Shown here piece after piece: positions 9,031 through 18,404 of a stretch of 64,000 nt of DNA. Origin of the DNA: Ectobacillus sp042610425 (lineage in GTDB: Bacteria > Bacillota > Bacilli > Bacillales > Bacillaceae_G); assembly GCF_042610425.1 (NCBI RefSeq), contig NZ_JBGJZM010000001.1, positions 1,612,001 through 1,676,000 on the forward strand. Reading direction: 5' to 3'. A program made the translations under genes and the position numbers. Below the pieces are notes generated by a model. The model was not told where the DNA came from. It did no database searches and worked only from the letters and a program-made list of their open reading frames with translations. Numbering within the stretch: position 1 is the stretch's first letter; the number at the start of each line of letters is the position of its first letter.

Positions 9031-9210
9031 ATACCCCTTCAAAATCAGCTTAATACACACGTTACCCCCTTTTTTGACAAACTCCTAATCTATTTCAACA
9101 CTCTTCCTCATATTTAAAAAATGATTGAAATGTACAAGCTTTCTCTATCAATTTGCATATACTTACTAGTGGACATAGTTCTTTTTACCCCTCTCCAGTC
9201 CGAAGCTTGA

Positions 9211-9239
9211 AGCAGCTGTTTCTAACAGCTGCTCTTTTT
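9211..9239 (+). terminator. Plus-strand hairpin terminator with no assigned gene
   Basis: AGCAGCTGTT, a TCT loop and AACAGCTGCT are followed by CTTTTT. The T run points to plus-strand transcription, yet the lysP terminator lies about 180 bases upstream and the next gene is on the minus strand. It may be a second lysP stop, a two-way terminator shared with the M20 gene, or the end of a small RNA. Confidence 0.55.
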
Positions 9240-9247
9240 ATAGCGTA

Positions 9248-10426
9248 TTACTCCGTACGCAGCATGCTATGGACAGCATGAACAAACATTTGCACACCAA
9301 TACATAAAGACTCTTCATCAATATCAAAACGGGGATGATGATGTGGATAGGATGTACTCGGAGAGCTTCCCGATCCGAGCTTAAAAAAGCATCCTTTTGC
9401 TCGTTGTAAATAAGCAGAAAAATCTTCACCTCCCATAGAAGGATCGATTGAAACGACTCCCTCCTCGCCATATAGTTCTACCGCACAACGTTCGATTAGA
9501 GACGTAATATCAGGATCATTAATAACAGGTCTGTAACCATATCGATACGAATACGTAAAGGTTGCCCCGTGTGCATCCGCAATACCCTTTGTAATTTGCC
9601 GAATTTTGACTTCTGCATCACGGCGCAAATCCTCCTTAAACGAACGGACGGTACCCATAATATGTGCACGTTCTGGTATAATGTTATCGGCTGTGCCGGC
9701 ATGAAATTGTGTCACGGAAAGTACGCGTTGATCAAAAGCATCCGTCCCTCTTGAAATAATATGCTGTAGGTTCGTGATGAGCTGCGCACCAACAGCTATA
9801 GGGTCAATACATGCCTGTGGATGAGCTGCGTGTCCCCCCTTTCCTTCTATTGTAATGTCGAACACATCTGGTGCTGCCATCATCGGACCATAGGCAATGC
9901 CAATCTTCCCCGTTGGCAATCCAGACATCATATGGAGTCCTAGTACGGCATCTACTCCATCCATCACACCTGCTTGCACCATTTCCTCCGCCCCGCCTGG
10001 ATATTGCTCCTCGGCATGCTGAAATAGAAAACGAATCTCTCCCCCTAAGGAATCTACATGCTTCGTTAATATGTCAGCTGCCCCAAGCAAAATAGCAGTA
10101 TGTGCATCATGCCCACATGCATGCATAACACCATTTATTTTAGAAGCATAACTTACCTCATTTTCCTCTTGAAGAGGAAGGGCATCCATATCAGCTCGTA
10201 GTGCAACCGTTCTTCCCTTTTCCCTTCCTTTTAATATAGCCATAATGCTACTTGCTGTTGGGCGAACGACTTCTAAATTAGGAAACAATTGTAATGTATC
10301 GAAGACAAATTGTGCTGTTTGATGTTCTTGAAAGGAAAGCTCAGGATAGCTATGCAAATGCCGTCTCCAATTCACTATTTTTTCCTTATTAATAATATAA
10401 CGGAAATTATTCACACACTTCACCAC
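9248..10426 (-). CDS. M20 family amidohydrolase (N-acyl amino acid or hippurate hydrolase type)
   Basis: A 392-residue cytosolic metallohydrolase of peptidase family M20D. Metal ligands are visible in MHACGHDAHTA, in the QHAEEQYPGGA segment and in a late MGGEDFSAY. The lid domain carries the GKGGHAAHPQ motif. Relatives cleave N-acyl amino acids. Two adjacent GTG codons and a third four codons on compete as start. It stands alone, divergent from the dlt operon. The exact substrate is not readable. Confidence 0.85.
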   Translation of the reverse strand: MVKCVNNFRYIINKEKIVNWRRHLHSYPELSFQEHQTAQFVFDTLQLFPNLEVVRPTASSIMAILKGREKGRTVALRADMDALPLQEENEVSYASKINGVMHACGHDAHTAILLGAADILTKHVDSLGGEIRFLFQHAEEQYPGGAEEMVQAGVMDGVDAVLGLHMMSGLPTGKIGIAYGPMMAAPDVFDITIEGKGGHAAHPQACIDPIAVGAQLITNLQHIISRGTDAFDQRVLSVTQFHAGTADNIIPERAHIMGTVRSFKEDLRRDAEVKIRQITKGIADAHGATFTYSYRYGYRPVINDPDITSLIERCAVELYGEEGVVSIDPSMGGEDFSAYLQRAKGCFFKLGSGSSPSTSYPHHHPRFDIDEESLCIGVQMFVHAVHSMLRTE

Positions 10427-10664
10427 TTTCCCCAGTCATTTTTTTGTATTAACATATACATTTCAAGCAGAATGTACTATACTATTTTCTGATTCTTTTT
10501 AGCGTTCCCCTCTCTAATTCCATATGGAAAAAGTAAAAAAATATGCTAGTAATGTATGGCTATTTGAAAGGGGTACGGATTTTCTTTTTGCCATAAGAGT
10601 GATACTATCAGAAATGAACCTTATTTCGGTAGTTGGTACGCGGCAAGTAAATGAGGAGGGACTT
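10427..10664 (+). promoter_or_regulatory. Promoter and leader region of the dlt operon
   Basis: An intergenic stretch of 238 bases between the divergent M20 gene and dltX. An open frame from 10524 runs through it into dltX, but it lacks a ribosome-binding site and has no recognisable protein. I see no clear extracytoplasmic-sigma promoter. Confidence 0.4.
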
Positions 10665-10811
10665 ATGAAAGCGATTCAAAGTATGTGGTCTCGGCCACTA
10701 ACGCAGTGGGTAGTCAAAACCCTCTATTATTTATTCATTCTTCTAGCTCTTCTAGGGCTATATGGATTTAAAGATACAAATTCAAGTACGTTTATTTACA
10801 ATGAGTTTTAA
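10665..10811 (+). CDS. dltX: D-Ala-teichoic acid biosynthesis protein DltX
   Basis: A 48-residue single-helix membrane protein, too short for many annotation pipelines. The order basic N-terminus, RPLTQWVVKTLYYLFILLA helix, then a short tail ending in FIYNEF is that of DltX, which is needed for D-alanine transfer to lipoteichoic acid. GAGGAGG lies seven bases before the ATG. It heads dltXABCD, 14 bases before dltA. The upstream in-frame extension is rejected. Confidence 0.92.
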   Translation: MKAIQSMWSRPLTQWVVKTLYYLFILLALLGLYGFKDTNSSTFIYNEF

Positions 10812-10825
10812 AGCGGGGTAAGAAC

Positions 10826-12337
10826 ATGAATGTTTTCGAAGAAATTGAACATTGGGCACAAACAGAGCCGAGCCGAAATGCCTTCGTATGGAGAGATAAG
10901 CCTATTACATACGGGCAGTTAAAAGAACAATCGGATGCACTGTCGTATTGGATAGCTGAGCATGATAAGGATGCAGCACCAATTATTGTGTATGGTCATA
11001 TGCAACCGGAAATGATTGTTATGTTTCTTGCATGTGTAAAGGCTGGACATGCATACATTCCAATAGATTACAGCATCCCTGTAGATCGAATTCACCATAT
11101 TGTTACGAATTCTGGTGCAAAACTATTCTTATCGGCAGCAGATACTATAATTTCTAATGTTGCTATTCAGACAGTCCAAAAGGAAGAAATGAAAACTATT
11201 TTTTCTACCTATAAAGGAAAAGCTGCAAATCCTTCACTGCAAGTAACAGAAGAGGATACGTTCTATATTATTTATACTTCTGGCAGTACGGGAAACCCAA
11301 AAGGCGTGCAAATTACTCTTGGTAATTTGCAAAGTTTTGTAAGCTGGATGCAATCGGATTTTCCAATTGCAAAAAACCAAGTGTTTTTAAACCAAGCACC
11401 GTTCTCATTTGATCTCTCTGTTATGGATTTGTATTCATCCTTGACAACAGGTGGCACATTGTGGGCTGTTGATAAGGATATGATTGCTAAGCCAAAGGAA
11501 TTATTTTCTTCCTTTAAAAATTCTCAAATGGAAGTTTGGACATCTACACCATCGTTCGCGCAAATTTGCCTTATGGAGCCAGACTTTACCGAGGAAATGC
11601 TACCGAACATGCGCACCTTCCTCTTTTGCGGAGAAGTACTTTCTAGCGACACTGCCCGCAAGCTAAAGGAACGTTTTCCAAAAGCAAGCATCATTAATAC
11701 ATACGGTCCAACCGAAACCACGGTAGCCGTTACAAGCTTAGAAATAACAGATGATATTTTAAGTAAGTATACTGCTCTTCCTGTCGGATACTGTAAATCA
11801 GATAGCCGGATACTTATTATGAAGGAAGACGGCACCGAAGCAGTGGAAGAAGAAAAGGGAGAAATTATAATTATTGGACCGGGCGTAAGTACCGGGTATT
11901 TAGGCAGCCCTAATTTAACAAACAAATTCTTTACAATCATAGGTAGTAAGCGTGCTTACAAGACTGGTGATGCCGGACATATGCAAAACGGACTTCTCTT
12001 TTTCCATGGTCGCTTGGATTTTCAAATTAAGCTACACGGCTACCGAATGGAGCTAGAGGAAATTGAGCATCAACTAAGAACAAGTAGCTATGTTGAAGCA
12101 GCCGTGATTATTCCTGTTAAAAAAGGAGAAACCTACGACCACTTATTGGCAGTAGTAATTCCTAAGAAACATATGTTTGAAAAGGAATATCAGCTCACCT
12201 CGGCCATAAAAAAAGAGATTGCATCCTTTCTTCCAAACTATATGATTCCGCGAAAATTTATGTATCGCGAAAGCATACCGATGACAGCAAACGGAAAAGT
12301 CGACCGAAAAAAATTGTTGAGTGAGGTTACAGCATGA
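10826..12337 (+). CDS. dltA: D-alanine--[D-alanyl carrier protein] ligase
   Basis: A 503-residue adenylating enzyme that activates D-alanine with ATP and loads it onto the DltC carrier. The P-loop-like YTSGSTGNPKGVQ, the NTYGPTETT motif, the KTGD hinge and the C-terminal NGKVDRKKL with its catalytic lysine are all present. The start has AGCGGGGTAAG before the ATG. It overlaps dltB by four bases, which implies coupled translation. Confidence 0.97.
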   Translation: MNVFEEIEHWAQTEPSRNAFVWRDKPITYGQLKEQSDALSYWIAEHDKDAAPIIVYGHMQPEMIVMFLACVKAGHAYIPIDYSIPVDRIHHIVTNSGAKLFLSAADTIISNVAIQTVQKEEMKTIFSTYKGKAANPSLQVTEEDTFYIIYTSGSTGNPKGVQITLGNLQSFVSWMQSDFPIAKNQVFLNQAPFSFDLSVMDLYSSLTTGGTLWAVDKDMIAKPKELFSSFKNSQMEVWTSTPSFAQICLMEPDFTEEMLPNMRTFLFCGEVLSSDTARKLKERFPKASIINTYGPTETTVAVTSLEITDDILSKYTALPVGYCKSDSRILIMKEDGTEAVEEEKGEIIIIGPGVSTGYLGSPNLTNKFFTIIGSKRAYKTGDAGHMQNGLLFFHGRLDFQIKLHGYRMELEEIEHQLRTSSYVEAAVIIPVKKGETYDHLLAVVIPKKHMFEKEYQLTSAIKKEIASFLPNYMIPRKFMYRESIPMTANGKVDRKKLLSEVTA

Positions 12338-13482
12338 TTCCGTATGCAACATTTACTTATTTTGTAATTATAACGATTCTACTTGCACCTACAATCATAG
12401 CTGGATTACGAGGGAAATCACTGCGGACGTACAACTCTGTCATCACGGTGATTATACTTGCTATTATTTTTGCAAGTAAACCCGTGCAAGCCATTTCATT
12501 AATTGGCTACACGATATGGCAAGTCTTACTTGCAAAGAGCTATTTACCGTTGCGAAAGCGAAATAACAAAGCAAGTACATTCTATCTTGCTACTTTGCTT
12601 TCGTTATTGCCGCTTGTACTTGTGAAAATCGTACCGATTCTACAAACATCAAGCACCATTGGCTTTCTCGGCATATCTTATTTAACATTTAAATCGGTGC
12701 AAATGATAATTGAAATAAGAGATGGACAAATCAAGGAATTATCGCTATATGACTTCCTCCGTTTCCTTCTCTTCTTTCCAACCATTACATCTGGTCCAAT
12801 TGATCGCTTTCGTCGCTTTCAAAAAGATATTATAAAAACACCGTCATCCAAGGAATATACGGAACTTCTCTATATAGGTATCAATCGTATTTTCCAAGGA
12901 TTTCTGTATAAATTCATCATCGGCTATTTGATTAACGAGTATATTCTTCATGCAGATTTCGTCATGAAGCACTCCTTTACATCAGTGCTTATATATATGT
13001 ATGCGTACAGCTTTTATCTATTTTTTGATTTTGCTGGTTATAGTGCCTTTGCGATTGGGGTTAGTTATTTCATGGGCATTAAGACTCCTGAAAACTTTAA
13101 TAAGCCATTTATTAGTCGTAATATTAAGGATTTCTGGAATCGCTGGCACATGAGCTTATCCTTCTGGTTCCGTGATTATATTTATATGCGCTTTGTTTTT
13201 CTCATGACTAAGAAAAAGATTATTAAAGATCGGTACATCGTTTCCTACTCAGGATTTTTCTTAAACTTTTTCATTATGGGCATTTGGCACGGGCTTCACA
13301 CAAATTATATTATTTACGGTCTATATCATGCCTTACTTATTATTTTATTTGATGTATTTGAACGTTTAAACAAGAAGCACAAGTTCTGGTCAAACAACAA
13401 ACTAACCCATGCTGTTTCGATTGTGCTTACGTTCCACTTTGTATGTTTTGGATTTCTCATCTTCTCAGGCAAGATTATCTAA
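12334..13482 (+). CDS. dltB: D-alanyl transfer MBOAT protein DltB
   Basis: A 382-residue polytopic membrane-bound O-acyltransferase that moves D-alanyl groups from DltC across the membrane towards lipoteichoic acid. The MBOAT signature is seen in PENFNKPFISRNIKDFWNRW, and the catalytic histidine lies in MGIWHGLHTNY. The start overlaps the end of dltA. Family length is normal. Confidence 0.96.
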   Translation: MIPYATFTYFVIITILLAPTIIAGLRGKSLRTYNSVITVIILAIIFASKPVQAISLIGYTIWQVLLAKSYLPLRKRNNKASTFYLATLLSLLPLVLVKIVPILQTSSTIGFLGISYLTFKSVQMIIEIRDGQIKELSLYDFLRFLLFFPTITSGPIDRFRRFQKDIIKTPSSKEYTELLYIGINRIFQGFLYKFIIGYLINEYILHADFVMKHSFTSVLIYMYAYSFYLFFDFAGYSAFAIGVSYFMGIKTPENFNKPFISRNIKDFWNRWHMSLSFWFRDYIYMRFVFLMTKKKIIKDRYIVSYSGFFLNFFIMGIWHGLHTNYIIYGLYHALLIILFDVFERLNKKHKFWSNNKLTHAVSIVLTFHFVCFGFLIFSGKII

Positions 13483-13546
13483 CGTTGCACCTTGCCAGGG
13501 AGCAAGTACTAAGAATGTAAGATTGAAGAAAAAGGAGATAGTAACC

Positions 13547-13786
13547 ATGAATGACTTAAAAGACCAAGTATTAGACCTTCTTGAAGAAGTATGCGAAAAC
13601 GATATTGTAAAGGAAAACCCTGATGTTCTTCTATTTGAAGAAGGCATTCTTGACTCATTTGGAACTGTTAATTTGCTAGTAGAAATTCAAGAACGTTTAA
13701 ATATTGAAGTATCCATTTCTGATTTCGACCGTGATGAATGGGCTACACCAAACTTAATTATCAAAAAATTGGAAGAGTTAAAATGA
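13547..13786 (+). CDS. dltC: D-alanyl carrier protein
   Basis: A 79-residue acidic carrier protein. The phosphopantetheine attachment serine is Ser37 in GILDSFGT. AAAGGAG precedes the ATG at 13547; the longer upstream frame overlaps dltB and is rejected. The stop overlaps the ATG of dltD as ATGA. Confidence 0.97.
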   Translation: MNDLKDQVLDLLEEVCENDIVKENPDVLLFEEGILDSFGTVNLLVEIQERLNIEVSISDFDRDEWATPNLIIKKLEELK

Positions 13787-14958
13787 AAACACCGACGTTT
13801 GGTCCGATTCTTCTTGCATTGCTAATCCTTTGCACTTTGCTACTTCTTCCCAATTCGTTCCTTCAATCTCTATTAAACAATACGAAAGTGGAAGAAGCCG
13901 CAAATTCCTTAAGTACTAACGTATTTCAAGGAATTGATTTGCAGAAGAAGATGCTAGAGGATCCGAAATACCTTCCGATGTACGGCTCATCAGAGCTGTC
14001 TCGCTTGGATGTATACCATCCGTCAAACTACTTTCGCGTAAATCCTGATGGCTTTACGCCATTTCTTATTGGTCGTGGTGGTACGCAGTCGCTTACCCAT
14101 TTCTTAAGTCTTGCAGCAAATGCAAATCAATTAGAAGGGAAAAAGGTCGTCTTCATTCTTTCCCCGCAATGGTTTGTAGCAGAAGGATTAAATGATGAAC
14201 ATTTTTCACCAAACTTTTCATCAGTTCAAGCCTATGATTTTCTCTTTAATCAAACATTAGATCCTATACTTAAGAAACAAGCTGCAAGGAGACTGCTTGA
14301 CTTTGAAGTAGTAAAAAAGGACTCCTTGCTTACAACAATGCTAGAAGGAATTGTGTATACGGACTCCGTACATACATGGAAAGCAAAAATTGTTAAACCT
14401 CTAGCATACGTGTACCGAAGCATTTTACAACGAAAGGATTTTGTACTTTCTCTCGTTGCCGTTTATGGGCACAAACCAAATACGGATCCCCATTTGAAAA
14501 ATCTTTCGTGGGATCAACTCATACATCGCGCCGAACAATCGGGAAAAAGTGGGTCACAATCAAATGAATACGGCATAGTCGACGATTACTATAATGATAA
14601 AATTGCCCCAAAATTGTCCCAACTAAAAGGCTACCGAGCAAATGAATCATACGATGCGTCACCCGAATACACCGATTTACAAATGGTACTAGATCTATTA
14701 AAACAAAAACATGCACAAGCATTATTCGTCTCCGTTCCTGTAAACGGACCGTGGTACGACTATGCAGAATTTCCAAAAGAACGACGCCAAACCTACTATA
14801 AAAAAGTAAAAGATCAAATTGAGCAATCTGGGTTTGCAGTTGCTGACTTTTCAGATCATGAATACGATCAATATTTCATGAAAGATACCATTCATGTTGG
14901 ATGGAAAGGTTGGATATACGTCGACAAAGCAGTGAAGCAATTTTATGACGGTAAGTAA
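13783..14958 (+). CDS. dltD: D-alanyl-lipoteichoic acid transfer protein DltD
   Basis: A 391-residue protein with one N-terminal membrane helix and an extracytoplasmic SGNH-like domain. The nucleophile motif MYGSSELSR and a C-terminal DTIHVGWKGW, holding the catalytic Asp and His, match DltD. It acts last in D-alanine transfer to lipoteichoic acid. The start at 13783 overlaps dltC; the track-like longer frame would sit inside dltC. Confidence 0.95.
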   Translation: MKTPTFGPILLALLILCTLLLLPNSFLQSLLNNTKVEEAANSLSTNVFQGIDLQKKMLEDPKYLPMYGSSELSRLDVYHPSNYFRVNPDGFTPFLIGRGGTQSLTHFLSLAANANQLEGKKVVFILSPQWFVAEGLNDEHFSPNFSSVQAYDFLFNQTLDPILKKQAARRLLDFEVVKKDSLLTTMLEGIVYTDSVHTWKAKIVKPLAYVYRSILQRKDFVLSLVAVYGHKPNTDPHLKNLSWDQLIHRAEQSGKSGSQSNEYGIVDDYYNDKIAPKLSQLKGYRANESYDASPEYTDLQMVLDLLKQKHAQALFVSVPVNGPWYDYAEFPKERRQTYYKKVKDQIEQSGFAVADFSDHEYDQYFMKDTIHVGWKGWIYVDKAVKQFYDGK

Positions 14959-14990
14959 AAAAAGGAAACACTTGATGTGTTTCCTTTTTT
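14957..14990 (+). terminator. dlt operon terminator
   Basis: AAAAAAGGAAACAC and GTGTTTCCTTTTTT form a hairpin with a four-base loop and an internal T run, starting at the dltD stop codon. It may also serve the convergent flavoprotein gene. Confidence 0.9.
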
Positions 14991-15018
14991 GATGATTCTT
15001 CAAAACTCCATTTTCCTA

Positions 15019-16098
15019 TTAATACCCGAATCCCTTCAATTCCATGATTCGATTCTTTGCTTCCACTATCGTTTTCTCAATTAATGAAGCCGCCGTTCGT
15101 TCTTTTGCAAGCGCTGATGCCTGCCCTGCCCAAAGTGCCATATAATCGCCGTTACCTTGCTGTGCGGCTGCACTTCTAAGCGGAGAGGTAAGAGAATTTT
15201 GAATCGGATAAGGAGGTAGCTCCTGCTCTTTCCCTTGCATTTGCTTAATAAATGTGTTTTCAATTCCACGCGCATAGCGTCCTGAAAATGCTCTTGTAAC
15301 GACCGTACTCCGTTCATGACTATGTAAGACCGCCTCTTTATGTACAGGATGCGTACCACTTTCTGTACACGTTAAAAATGCCGTTCCCATTTGTATCCCT
15401 GCTGCTCCTAGAGCTAAAGCGGCAACGAGACCTCTCCCGTCCATAATTCCTCCTGCTGCAATAATCGGCATAGAAGGAATTGCTGCTACGATTTGTGGAA
15501 TCAGAGCCATTGTTCCAATTAATGATTGCTGCTCAGAACCAAGAAACGTGCTACGGTGTCCTCCTGCCTCGCTGCCTTGCCCTACAATTGCATCTACACC
15601 AATATTAGCAAGAACTTTTGCTTCTCTTACATTTGTGGCGGTCCCGATTACAAGTGTGCCATTCTTCTTAAGCGCGTGCATTTCCTTTACAAATGGAATA
15701 TCAAAGGCAAAGCTAACAACAGGAACCTTTTCTTCAATTAAAACGGTTAGCTTCTCGTGATAATCCTCTTCTTGTATAGCTGCGCTTAGCTCTTTTACAC
15801 CAAGCTGTTGTTCCATAGGACGAAGTATGCGTTTTCCATTTTCAATGGTTTGATTATCCAATAATCTTCTTCTTACAATAAGTAAATTTACAGCAAATGG
15901 CTTTGATGTACGCTTACGTATGTCAGCAATCGCCCTACGAATAGCATCTGGTCTCATATACCCTGCACCAAGTGTACCCAGACCCCCAGCCTCTGACACT
16001 GCCGCCACCAGTTCTGCCGTTGTTACAGTTCCAGCCATTCCTGCTTGAATAATCGGATACTTTATACCAAGCATGCTAGTTAGTCTTGTTTCTACCAT
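15019..16098 (-). CDS. Nitronate monooxygenase / FabK-like flavoprotein
   Basis: A 359-residue TIM-barrel FMN protein of the 2-nitropropane dioxygenase family. The N-terminal YPIIQAGMAGTVT, the GQGSEAGGH motif with the catalytic-site histidine and the IIAAGGIMDGRG FMN-phosphate motif are visible. Family members oxidise alkyl nitronates or, as FabK, reduce enoyl-ACP; sequence alone does not decide. AGGAGGG precedes the ATG. It is divergent from the LD-carboxypeptidase gene and convergent with dlt. Confidence 0.88.
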   Translation of the reverse strand: MVETRLTSMLGIKYPIIQAGMAGTVTTAELVAAVSEAGGLGTLGAGYMRPDAIRRAIADIRKRTSKPFAVNLLIVRRRLLDNQTIENGKRILRPMEQQLGVKELSAAIQEEDYHEKLTVLIEEKVPVVSFAFDIPFVKEMHALKKNGTLVIGTATNVREAKVLANIGVDAIVGQGSEAGGHRSTFLGSEQQSLIGTMALIPQIVAAIPSMPIIAAGGIMDGRGLVAALALGAAGIQMGTAFLTCTESGTHPVHKEAVLHSHERSTVVTRAFSGRYARGIENTFIKQMQGKEQELPPYPIQNSLTSPLRSAAAQQGNGDYMALWAGQASALAKERTAASLIEKTIVEAKNRIMELKGFGY

Positions 16099-16193
16099 GA
16101 AAACCCTCCTTTGTTTGTATAAACTTACCTTCTATTGTTGGTAGTAAAATCCTTGTATTCTCTGCATATATTGCAAAGAGGGGGAATGAATCC

Positions 16194-17117
16194 ATGAACA
16201 AACCATCTGTTCTTGCTAGAGGAGATACCGTACAAATTGTTGCACCTGCAAGTCCTGTAAAAGAAGAGGCGGTACGTTTGATGCAGCACTATCTTATGCA
16301 GCTCGGTCTGGATGTTCAACTAGGGCGTCATATTTTTGAACAAGATGGATATTTAGCTGGGAGTGATGATTTACGGATTGAGGACTTACAACATGCTATC
16401 GAAAATCCTAACGTCAAGGCAATTTTCTGTGCGAGAGGTGGATATGGAAGCGCACGATTACTTCCTCATTTAGATATCACCCCGTTGCTTCTACGTCCGA
16501 AAATTTTTTGGGGATACAGTGATATCACTTATTTACATACGGTCATGATTCAGCAGGCTAAGATGATAACCTTTCATGGACCGATGTCAGAAGAATATGG
16601 TACAACAACCGTTCATCCTCACTCCCTATCCGCATTACAACAGCTATTTATTCCTAGATCACTTACATTATATGCAACGCAGCACGATTATCCAGTCTTT
16701 TCTCATAGTATACGTGCTCCCATCGTTGGCGGAAATGTAACTGTACTTGTAGGAACGCTTGGCACCCCTTACGAAATAGATACTAACGGCCGCATCCTCT
16801 TACTGGAGGATGTGGACGAAGAGCCTTATGCCATTGATCGTCTGCTTAACCAGCTCCGGCTATCCGGTAAGCTGCAAAACTGCGCTGGCATCATTATAGC
16901 GGATTTCCACGACTGCGAACCGAAAAAAGGGAAGCAATCTCTTTCCCTAACACGCATCGTGTATGACCATATTGTTTCGGCCCAAGTTCCTATCCTTGGG
17001 GGATTTCCTATCGGTCATTGCCGACCAAACTATGCCATTCCGCTGGGCGGATATGCCGTTATGAACGGATTAGACCGAACGCTATTACTAGAGCCGGGCG
17101 TCGCTTCTCCCTGCTGA
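16194..17117 (+). CDS. Peptidase S66 LD-carboxypeptidase (LdcA/MccF type)
   Basis: A 307-residue serine peptidase of family S66. The nucleophile lies in ARGGYGSARLL, the catalytic glutamate in LLEDVDEEPYAIDR and the histidine in IGHCRPNYAIPLGG. Such enzymes trim the terminal D-Ala from muropeptide tetrapeptides during murein recycling, or hydrolyse microcin-like peptides (MccF). No signal peptide is seen, so it acts in the cytosol. GAGGGGG precedes the ATG. Confidence 0.9.
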   Translation: MNKPSVLARGDTVQIVAPASPVKEEAVRLMQHYLMQLGLDVQLGRHIFEQDGYLAGSDDLRIEDLQHAIENPNVKAIFCARGGYGSARLLPHLDITPLLLRPKIFWGYSDITYLHTVMIQQAKMITFHGPMSEEYGTTTVHPHSLSALQQLFIPRSLTLYATQHDYPVFSHSIRAPIVGGNVTVLVGTLGTPYEIDTNGRILLLEDVDEEPYAIDRLLNQLRLSGKLQNCAGIIIADFHDCEPKKGKQSLSLTRIVYDHIVSAQVPILGGFPIGHCRPNYAIPLGGYAVMNGLDRTLLLEPGVASPC

Positions 17118-17118
17118 C

Positions 17119-17163
17119 AAAAAAGTGGATACATATGATGGAAATCATCGTATCCACTTTTTT
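17119..17163. terminator. Bidirectional terminator between convergent genes
   Basis: AAAAAAGTGGATAC and its complement flank a 17-base loop, with A and T runs on both sides. It serves the S66 peptidase gene and the convergent SseB-like gene. Confidence 0.85.
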
Positions 17164-17180
17164 ATGTATTCTTCCTTTTT

Positions 17181-17582
17181 TTATGAATACAACGTAAATA
17201 TTCTACCGCTAGCAATATCTTTAATTTCCTCAGGTGTGAAAGTCTTACTCACTTCCGTACCAATATTTAACACTACAGTTGCATCAGGATCTATGATTTC
17301 AAACAATTTCTTACCTTGAATCGTTATAGCTGATATTTCACTTGGAATTGCTTCTTGCATATAAGAAATCCGAGTAAAAATCGGGAGAATCCATCTGCTA
17401 TCTCCTTGAAAATAACGGAGTTTTACCGTTCCTTGCAGTGCGTCCTTTTCTGATTCTAACGTGCCAAACGTATACAAGCTTATATCAAGCAAGGCTTCAT
17501 AAAATTCTTTCCGACGCTTTTTATCATCCTTAGCAAGTACGACTAACGTTTCAACCTTCGTTAATGCCGAATATTCTGTCAT
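17181..17582 (-). CDS. SseB-like N-terminal domain protein
   Basis: A 133-residue soluble protein. The pattern RWILPIFTRISYMQ, then KKLFEIIDPDATVVLNIGT and a final PEEIKDI, fits the SseB N-terminal domain family found in many bacteria without type III secretion. The role is unknown. GTGAGGAT precedes the ATG. The next gene upstream, on the same strand, encodes an unrecognised 72-residue protein about 55 bases away. Confidence 0.6.
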   Translation of the reverse strand: MTEYSALTKVETLVVLAKDDKKRRKEFYEALLDISLYTFGTLESEKDALQGTVKLRYFQGDSRWILPIFTRISYMQEAIPSEISAITIQGKKLFEIIDPDATVVLNIGTEVSKTFTPEEIKDIASGRIFTLYS

Positions 17583-17636
17583 ACGATTACATCCTCACTT
17601 CTCTTGGTGGTGTAACCACCATTATACAAACAATTC

Positions 17637-17855
17637 CTAATCATTTCTAGAAAAAGCGAATTCTTCTACCGTAAATTTTCGAGCAACCTCTAGTAACAAT
17701 AAAAAAGGGATGACTACATTTATTTCATATACGATACGCTTGCAAACATACCATGCTTCGCTTACTTGAATAGATTCCTCAACCTTTTTTTCAAGCTCTA
17801 GCATCCTGTCCCACAGACGTCTCCACTCCTGCATCATTTCATCATAAAAAATCAT
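17637..17855 (-). CDS. Small hypothetical protein, 72 residues
   Basis: I do not recognise this protein. It has a charged N-terminal half that could form an amphipathic helix or short coiled coil (about residues 5-35) and a hydrophobic stretch VVIPFLLLLEVA near the middle. GGAAGGGG precedes the ATG by six bases, which supports real translation. It may be transcribed with the SseB-like gene downstream. Confidence 0.5.
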   Translation of the reverse strand: MIFYDEMMQEWRRLWDRMLELEKKVEESIQVSEAWYVCKRIVYEINVVIPFLLLLEVARKFTVEEFAFSRND

Positions 17856-18054
17856 TATTTTCCCCTTCCATATGCTCTACATATTATTTTAATACAATTG
17901 GTTAGATTTTCCTATCCTAAAAATAGGGAAATCACCCCTTTGTAACATTCCCATGCGAAAAAGCACAAAAAAAAGAATAGAATCATTGCAAAATAGAATA
18001 AATATGATATATTATGTATAAAAATAAGTTTACGGCGATGAAAGGGGTCACAGT

Positions 18055-18237
18055 ATGAAAATCTGGTTTTACGAACAACAAAAAAAGGAATCTGACTTAT
18101 TAGGAATCTGGGAAAACGTACCCGTTATTCCTCGCATAGGAGAAAAAGTAGAAATCATCGATCAAGTCCGCACCGTAATGGACATCAAATATATCAAAAA
18201 AGGTGGAAACTTCAAAGTAGAAATCGTCATCGGGTAA
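18055..18237 (+). CDS. Small hypothetical protein, 60 residues
   Basis: An unrecognised 60-residue protein with alternating hydrophobic and charged residues, suggesting a small beta-rich fold (VPVIPRIGEKVEIID, KGGNFKVEIVIG). AAAGGGG stands eight bases before the ATG and a TATTATG-like promoter element lies upstream. It is a monocistronic unit ending before a strong two-way terminator. Confidence 0.55.
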   Translation: MKIWFYEQQKKESDLLGIWENVPVIPRIGEKVEIIDQVRTVMDIKYIKKGGNFKVEIVIG

Positions 18238-18327
18238 AACGAAAAGCATTTCCGGTTCGTTCAGCTCCATAGGGCAGAAGTTCTCCGCTCAAAAAGGTAC
18301 TTTTTGCCTTTCTGGCCGGAGGAACTA

Positions 18328-18380
18328 ACATAAAAAAATCCAATTTCATGTTAACTACATGAAATTGGATTTTTTTATGT
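18328..18380. terminator. Perfect 24-base-stem bidirectional terminator
   Basis: Two perfect 24-base arms flank a TAACT loop and contain seven-base A and T runs. It lies between the convergent 60-residue gene and the CPBP protease gene. A second, imperfect hairpin (AGTTCTCCG / CGGAGGAACT, about 18280-18326) stands just before it. Confidence 0.85.
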
Positions 18381-18404
18381 AAAATACCCTACATGAGGGT
18401 CTCT

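Noticed and set aside
10524..10664. N-terminal extension of dltX
   Set aside because: The strong ribosome-binding site is at 10658, and DltX proteins are about 48 residues.
11524..11940. 138-residue antisense frame in dltA
   Set aside because: It lies opposite the adenylation domain and has no recognisable protein or ribosome-binding site.
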